Assembly: GCA_964361075.1 (NCBI GenBank)
Contig: CAYHZL010000063.1
Coordinates: 1-17,299 of the forward strand
Reading direction: 5' to 3'
From: CAYHZL01 sp964361075
GTDB lineage: Bacteria; Bacteroidota; Ignavibacteria; UBA10030; UBA8401
DNA: 17,299 nt
Shown: one piece after another, positions 15,221-17,299 of the stretch
Layout of the letters: each line of letters opens with the position of its first letter
Position numbering within the stretch: position 1 is the first letter of the stretch
The notes under the pieces: generated by a model
What the model was told of the DNA's origin: nothing
What the model saw: the letters and a program-made list of their open reading frames with translations, nothing else
Database searches by the model: none
Translations under genes and position numbers: made by a program

Positions 15221-16461
15221 GCGAATTAGAAGAGCAAAAAATTAATACTCTCGAATCTGTTGCAGAGACTGAAATTGAAACTGCAGTTGAAGTCTCTGCT
15301 GCTGTCCGCAATATTATCGAGTCGCTCATCTTTGCATCCGATGAACCAATTTCGACGAAACTCATTCGGCTGATTGTTGATGATGCGAACAAAGATATTG
15401 TCAACGAAGATGACAAGCTGAAAGTAAATTCTGAAATTATTAAGCGTGCCGTTTCGCAGCTCAACTCAGGATACGATAAAGCGAAAAGTTCATTTCATAT
15501 TATCGAAATTGCCGGCGGATACGCGTACGCAACACGGCACACGTTTTCTTCGTGGGTTGGAAAATTAGTAAAAGAAAAATCGCGCCGCCGTTTATCTACA
15601 ACAGCAGTTGAAACACTCGCCATCATTGCGTACAAGCAGCCGATTACAAAAGGTGAAGTAGAATTTATTCGTGGTGTCAATGCAGATTATATTATGAAGA
15701 CACTGCTGGAAAAAGATTTGATCACGATTACCGGCAGAGCACATTCTCCCGGGCGACCATTGCTCTATGGAACGACTGATGAATTTTTAAAACACTTCGG
15801 TCTGAATGAACTTTCCGATTTGCCGAAGCCGCGTGAAATTGAAGAGTTGATTGGCGAAACGGAACTTGAAGTTGACAGACGTTTACTTGCCGAACAACAG
15901 GAATTGGAATTTAAAGATGAACTTGCAGAAAAAATGGGTGGTGGACTTCAGCAATCGGAAACAAAGAAAACTTCACAACCGCGTCTTTCCGGCAAGCGTG
16001 CCGAAGCAATAAAAGCAAAAGCAAAAGAGGTTGCCGCAGAAGAACCGAAGAAAGAAGTTCAAACGCAGTTGGCGGAAATAGAAGCTGCGATTGCAGCAGA
16101 ACCGGCGCAGGAAATAATAGAGCCGACTGTTGCAGAAGTTGTTGTGTCGCCCAAAGAAGAAATTGAAACAGAAGAAGAATCTCACCTTGAACTGCAAACA
16201 GCAGGCGAGAGCATTCAACACGATGAAATTCACGAATCGGAAACAATTGTTTCCAAAGAAACGCAGCACATGAAGGTGTTGCCGAAAGTTTTTGGTGAAT
16301 CCGAAGTGCGCAGTGCAGAACATTCGGAACACATGCAAAGCGATGAACATCCTGAGCACTCTGAAGAAGCTGATCAATTCGAGCAAGCCGAGCAATCGGG
16401 GAAAGGATGGAGCAAGTGGAAAACAAAAATAAAGTCGTTCTTCCAGAAACTGTTCGCATAA
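15217..16461 (+). CDS. scpB: Segregation and condensation protein B with long C-terminal tail
   Basis: Partner of ScpA in the SMC complex. The conserved tandem winged-helix region occupies about residues 25-230 (ESLIFASDEPIS, ALAIIAYKQPITK-like segment TLAIIAYKQPITKGEVEFIRG, GRPLLYGTTDEFLKHFGL). The usual protein ends near 190-230 residues; this one has 414. The extra 180 residues are Glu/Ala/Lys-rich, then His/Glu-rich (SEHSEHMQSDEHPEHSEE), probably disordered, and end in GWSKWKTKIKSFFQKLFA, which plots as a basic amphipathic helix. That last segment is encoded in the 55 bases shared with the start of rluB. Such a tail could bind membrane or DNA; this is inference. Confidence 0.93.
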   Translation: MSELEEQKINTLESVAETEIETAVEVSAAVRNIIESLIFASDEPISTKLIRLIVDDANKDIVNEDDKLKVNSEIIKRAVSQLNSGYDKAKSSFHIIEIAGGYAYATRHTFSSWVGKLVKEKSRRRLSTTAVETLAIIAYKQPITKGEVEFIRGVNADYIMKTLLEKDLITITGRAHSPGRPLLYGTTDEFLKHFGLNELSDLPKPREIEELIGETELEVDRRLLAEQQELEFKDELAEKMGGGLQQSETKKTSQPRLSGKRAEAIKAKAKEVAAEEPKKEVQTQLAEIEAAIAAEPAQEIIEPTVAEVVVSPKEEIETEEESHLELQTAGESIQHDEIHESETIVSKETQHMKVLPKVFGESEVRSAEHSEHMQSDEHPEHSEEADQFEQAEQSGKGWSKWKTKIKSFFQKLFA

Positions 16462-17162
16462 ATCGTTTTCTGGCAATGTCCGGCGTTGCATCGCGCCGCG
16501 CTTCAGAGGAGTTAATTCTTCACGGCGAAGTGAAAGTAAACGGCAAAGTTGTTACAGACCTTTCAACAAAAATAAATCCTTCTGAAGATTCTGTGTCCGT
16601 GCTCGGAAAAAAAATTTCTACTGCGCAAAATTTTGTCTATCTCGTTTTAAATAAACCGAAAGATTACATCACTACGGCAAAAGATGAAAAAGACCGCCGC
16701 ACAGTATTTGAGTTAGTCCGTTTGAAAGAGCGCGTGTTTCCCATCGGCAGATTAGATCGCAACACCACCGGCGTTTTGCTTTTTACGAATGACGGCACGC
16801 TTGCCAATACGTTGATGCATCCTTCCAACGAAATAAAAAAAGAGTACCATGTTACACTCGATAAAAGTTTGGATGATGCACATGCTGAAAAATTGAGAAA
16901 AGGAATTTATCTGGAAGACGGCAAAACATCGCCGGCTGAAATTTATTTTATTCCCGGCAAAAAAAAATGTGATGTTATCGTTACGATTCACGAAGGACGC
17001 AATCGCCAAGTGCGGCGCATGTTTGAAGTGTTGGAATATAAAGTTAGTCAGTTGAATCGTCTGAGTTATGCAGGAATTACCGTTAAAGGCATGGCACGCG
17101 GCAAGTGGCGCTTTTTAAATTCAAAAGAAGTAGAGCATCTTAAAAAAATTACACAAGCATAA
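16407..17162 (+). CDS. rluB: Pseudouridine synthase, RsuA/RluB family
   Basis: Isomerises uridine to pseudouridine in 23S rRNA (RluB type) or 16S rRNA (RsuA type). An S4 RNA-binding domain (INRFLAMSGVASRRASEELI, about 19-60) precedes the catalytic core with D117 in GRLDRNTTG, the LLFTNDG strand and EGRNRQVRRMFE. The symbol follows gene order next to scpB, common for rluB; RsuA cannot be fully excluded. The start lies inside scpB: ATG 16407 has GGAAAGG too close, GTG 16416 is an alternative, and both give an overlap because the S4 domain begins just after the scpB stop. The TAA stop is part of the ATAA target site of the element that follows. Confidence 0.93.
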   Translation: MEQVENKNKVVLPETVRINRFLAMSGVASRRASEELILHGEVKVNGKVVTDLSTKINPSEDSVSVLGKKISTAQNFVYLVLNKPKDYITTAKDEKDRRTVFELVRLKERVFPIGRLDRNTTGVLLFTNDGTLANTLMHPSNEIKKEYHVTLDKSLDDAHAEKLRKGIYLEDGKTSPAEIYFIPGKKKCDVIVTIHEGRNRQVRRMFEVLEYKVSQLNRLSYAGITVKGMARGKWRFLNSKEVEHLKKITQA

Positions 17163-17232
17163 GGACAGTTCTAAAAATTCATTGTTTCACCGCCAAGTCG
17201 CAAAGGCGCAAAGAAAACAACTATTAAAGCAA
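17163..17232. mobile_element. Second copy of the CGCCAAG MITE, reverse orientation, interrupted
   Basis: GGACAGTTCTAAAAATTCAT and the following TTGTTTCACCGCCAAG...GCGCAAAGAAAACAACTAT match the reverse complement of the element at 10885-11014 almost base for base, with an extra TCGCAAAG unit. The match ends at AAAGCA, where another element begins. It starts directly after the rluB stop codon, preceded by ATAA. Confidence 0.7.
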
Positions 17233-17299
17233 GGGCATCTCTAAAAACCTAAAAAATTGTCATTGCGAGCCGTTCTTTGGCGAAGCAATCTCGTTTTTT
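17233..17299. mobile_element. Nested MITE-like element, cut by window end
   Basis: Starts GGGCATCTCTAAAAAC, the same terminus as the aroC element, and lies inside the copy that begins at 17163. Its interior holds CATTGCGAG...GAAGCAATCTC, the palindrome core also seen at 11261-11350. The 4 bases before it are GCAA; the other end lies beyond the window. Confidence 0.6.

Noticed and set aside
15911..16491. Two long minus-strand open frames opposite the scpB tail
   Set aside because: They are products of the low-complexity Glu/Lys/Ala coding strand; their Phe/Leu/Cys-rich translations have no domain and no start context.

Overview
The window looks chromosomal, from an A+T-leaning, mesophilic bacterium. 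The run trpS-scpA-scpB-rluB, the long-form chorismate synthase, the frequent TTG/ATG starts with weak Shine-Dalgarno sequences and the many short palindromic inserts fit the Bacteroidota/Chlorobi-Ignavibacteria side of the FCB group. That placement is an inference, because no rRNA or species marker is present. All genes but one read on the + strand.

Layout. (1) 1-1293: 3' part of an HtrA/DegP periplasmic protease and its terminator. (2) 1294-11204: an accessory block, visibly richer in A+T than its flanks, with the look of a defence island. It holds a PLD-nuclease/SNF2-helicase fusion (1487-4873), a small minus-strand protein with a Fic-inhibitor-like motif (4882-5064), a first DUF3800 protein (5101-5838), an Eco57I/PglX-like N6-adenine DNA methylase (5979-9179), a second DUF3800 protein (9191-10024) with a structured palindrome on its 3' end, a relic of a second methylase 3' end (10138-10185), a two-helix membrane protein (10211-10879), and a small coupled ORF split by a MITE-like insertion. 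The block is bracketed by two near-identical terminator hairpins (1260-1293 and 11170-11204). (3) 11205-17299: housekeeping genes aroC, an HNH nuclease, trpS, scpA, scpB and rluB, interrupted by small non-autonomous elements.

The gene-free stretch 10880-11411 is accounted for by a MITE (10885-11014), the tail of the ORF it broke (to 11135), a terminator (11170-11204) and a second palindromic element (11232-11374); I see nothing in the short remainders.

Working model. Helicase-nuclease plus methylase make a two-protein restriction-modification-like machine (translocase/nuclease and modification/recognition). The two DUF3800 proteins (RNase H-like fold, acidic residues retained), the structured element and the membrane protein look like exchangeable accessory parts. 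The gene set does not match DISARM, BREX, Mokosh or type I/III R-M as I know them. Small elements with a shared GGGCA-type terminus and 4-bp target duplications have repeatedly landed at gene ends here: they rewrote the AroC C-terminus, split a coupled ORF after its third codon, and sit on the rluB stop codon.
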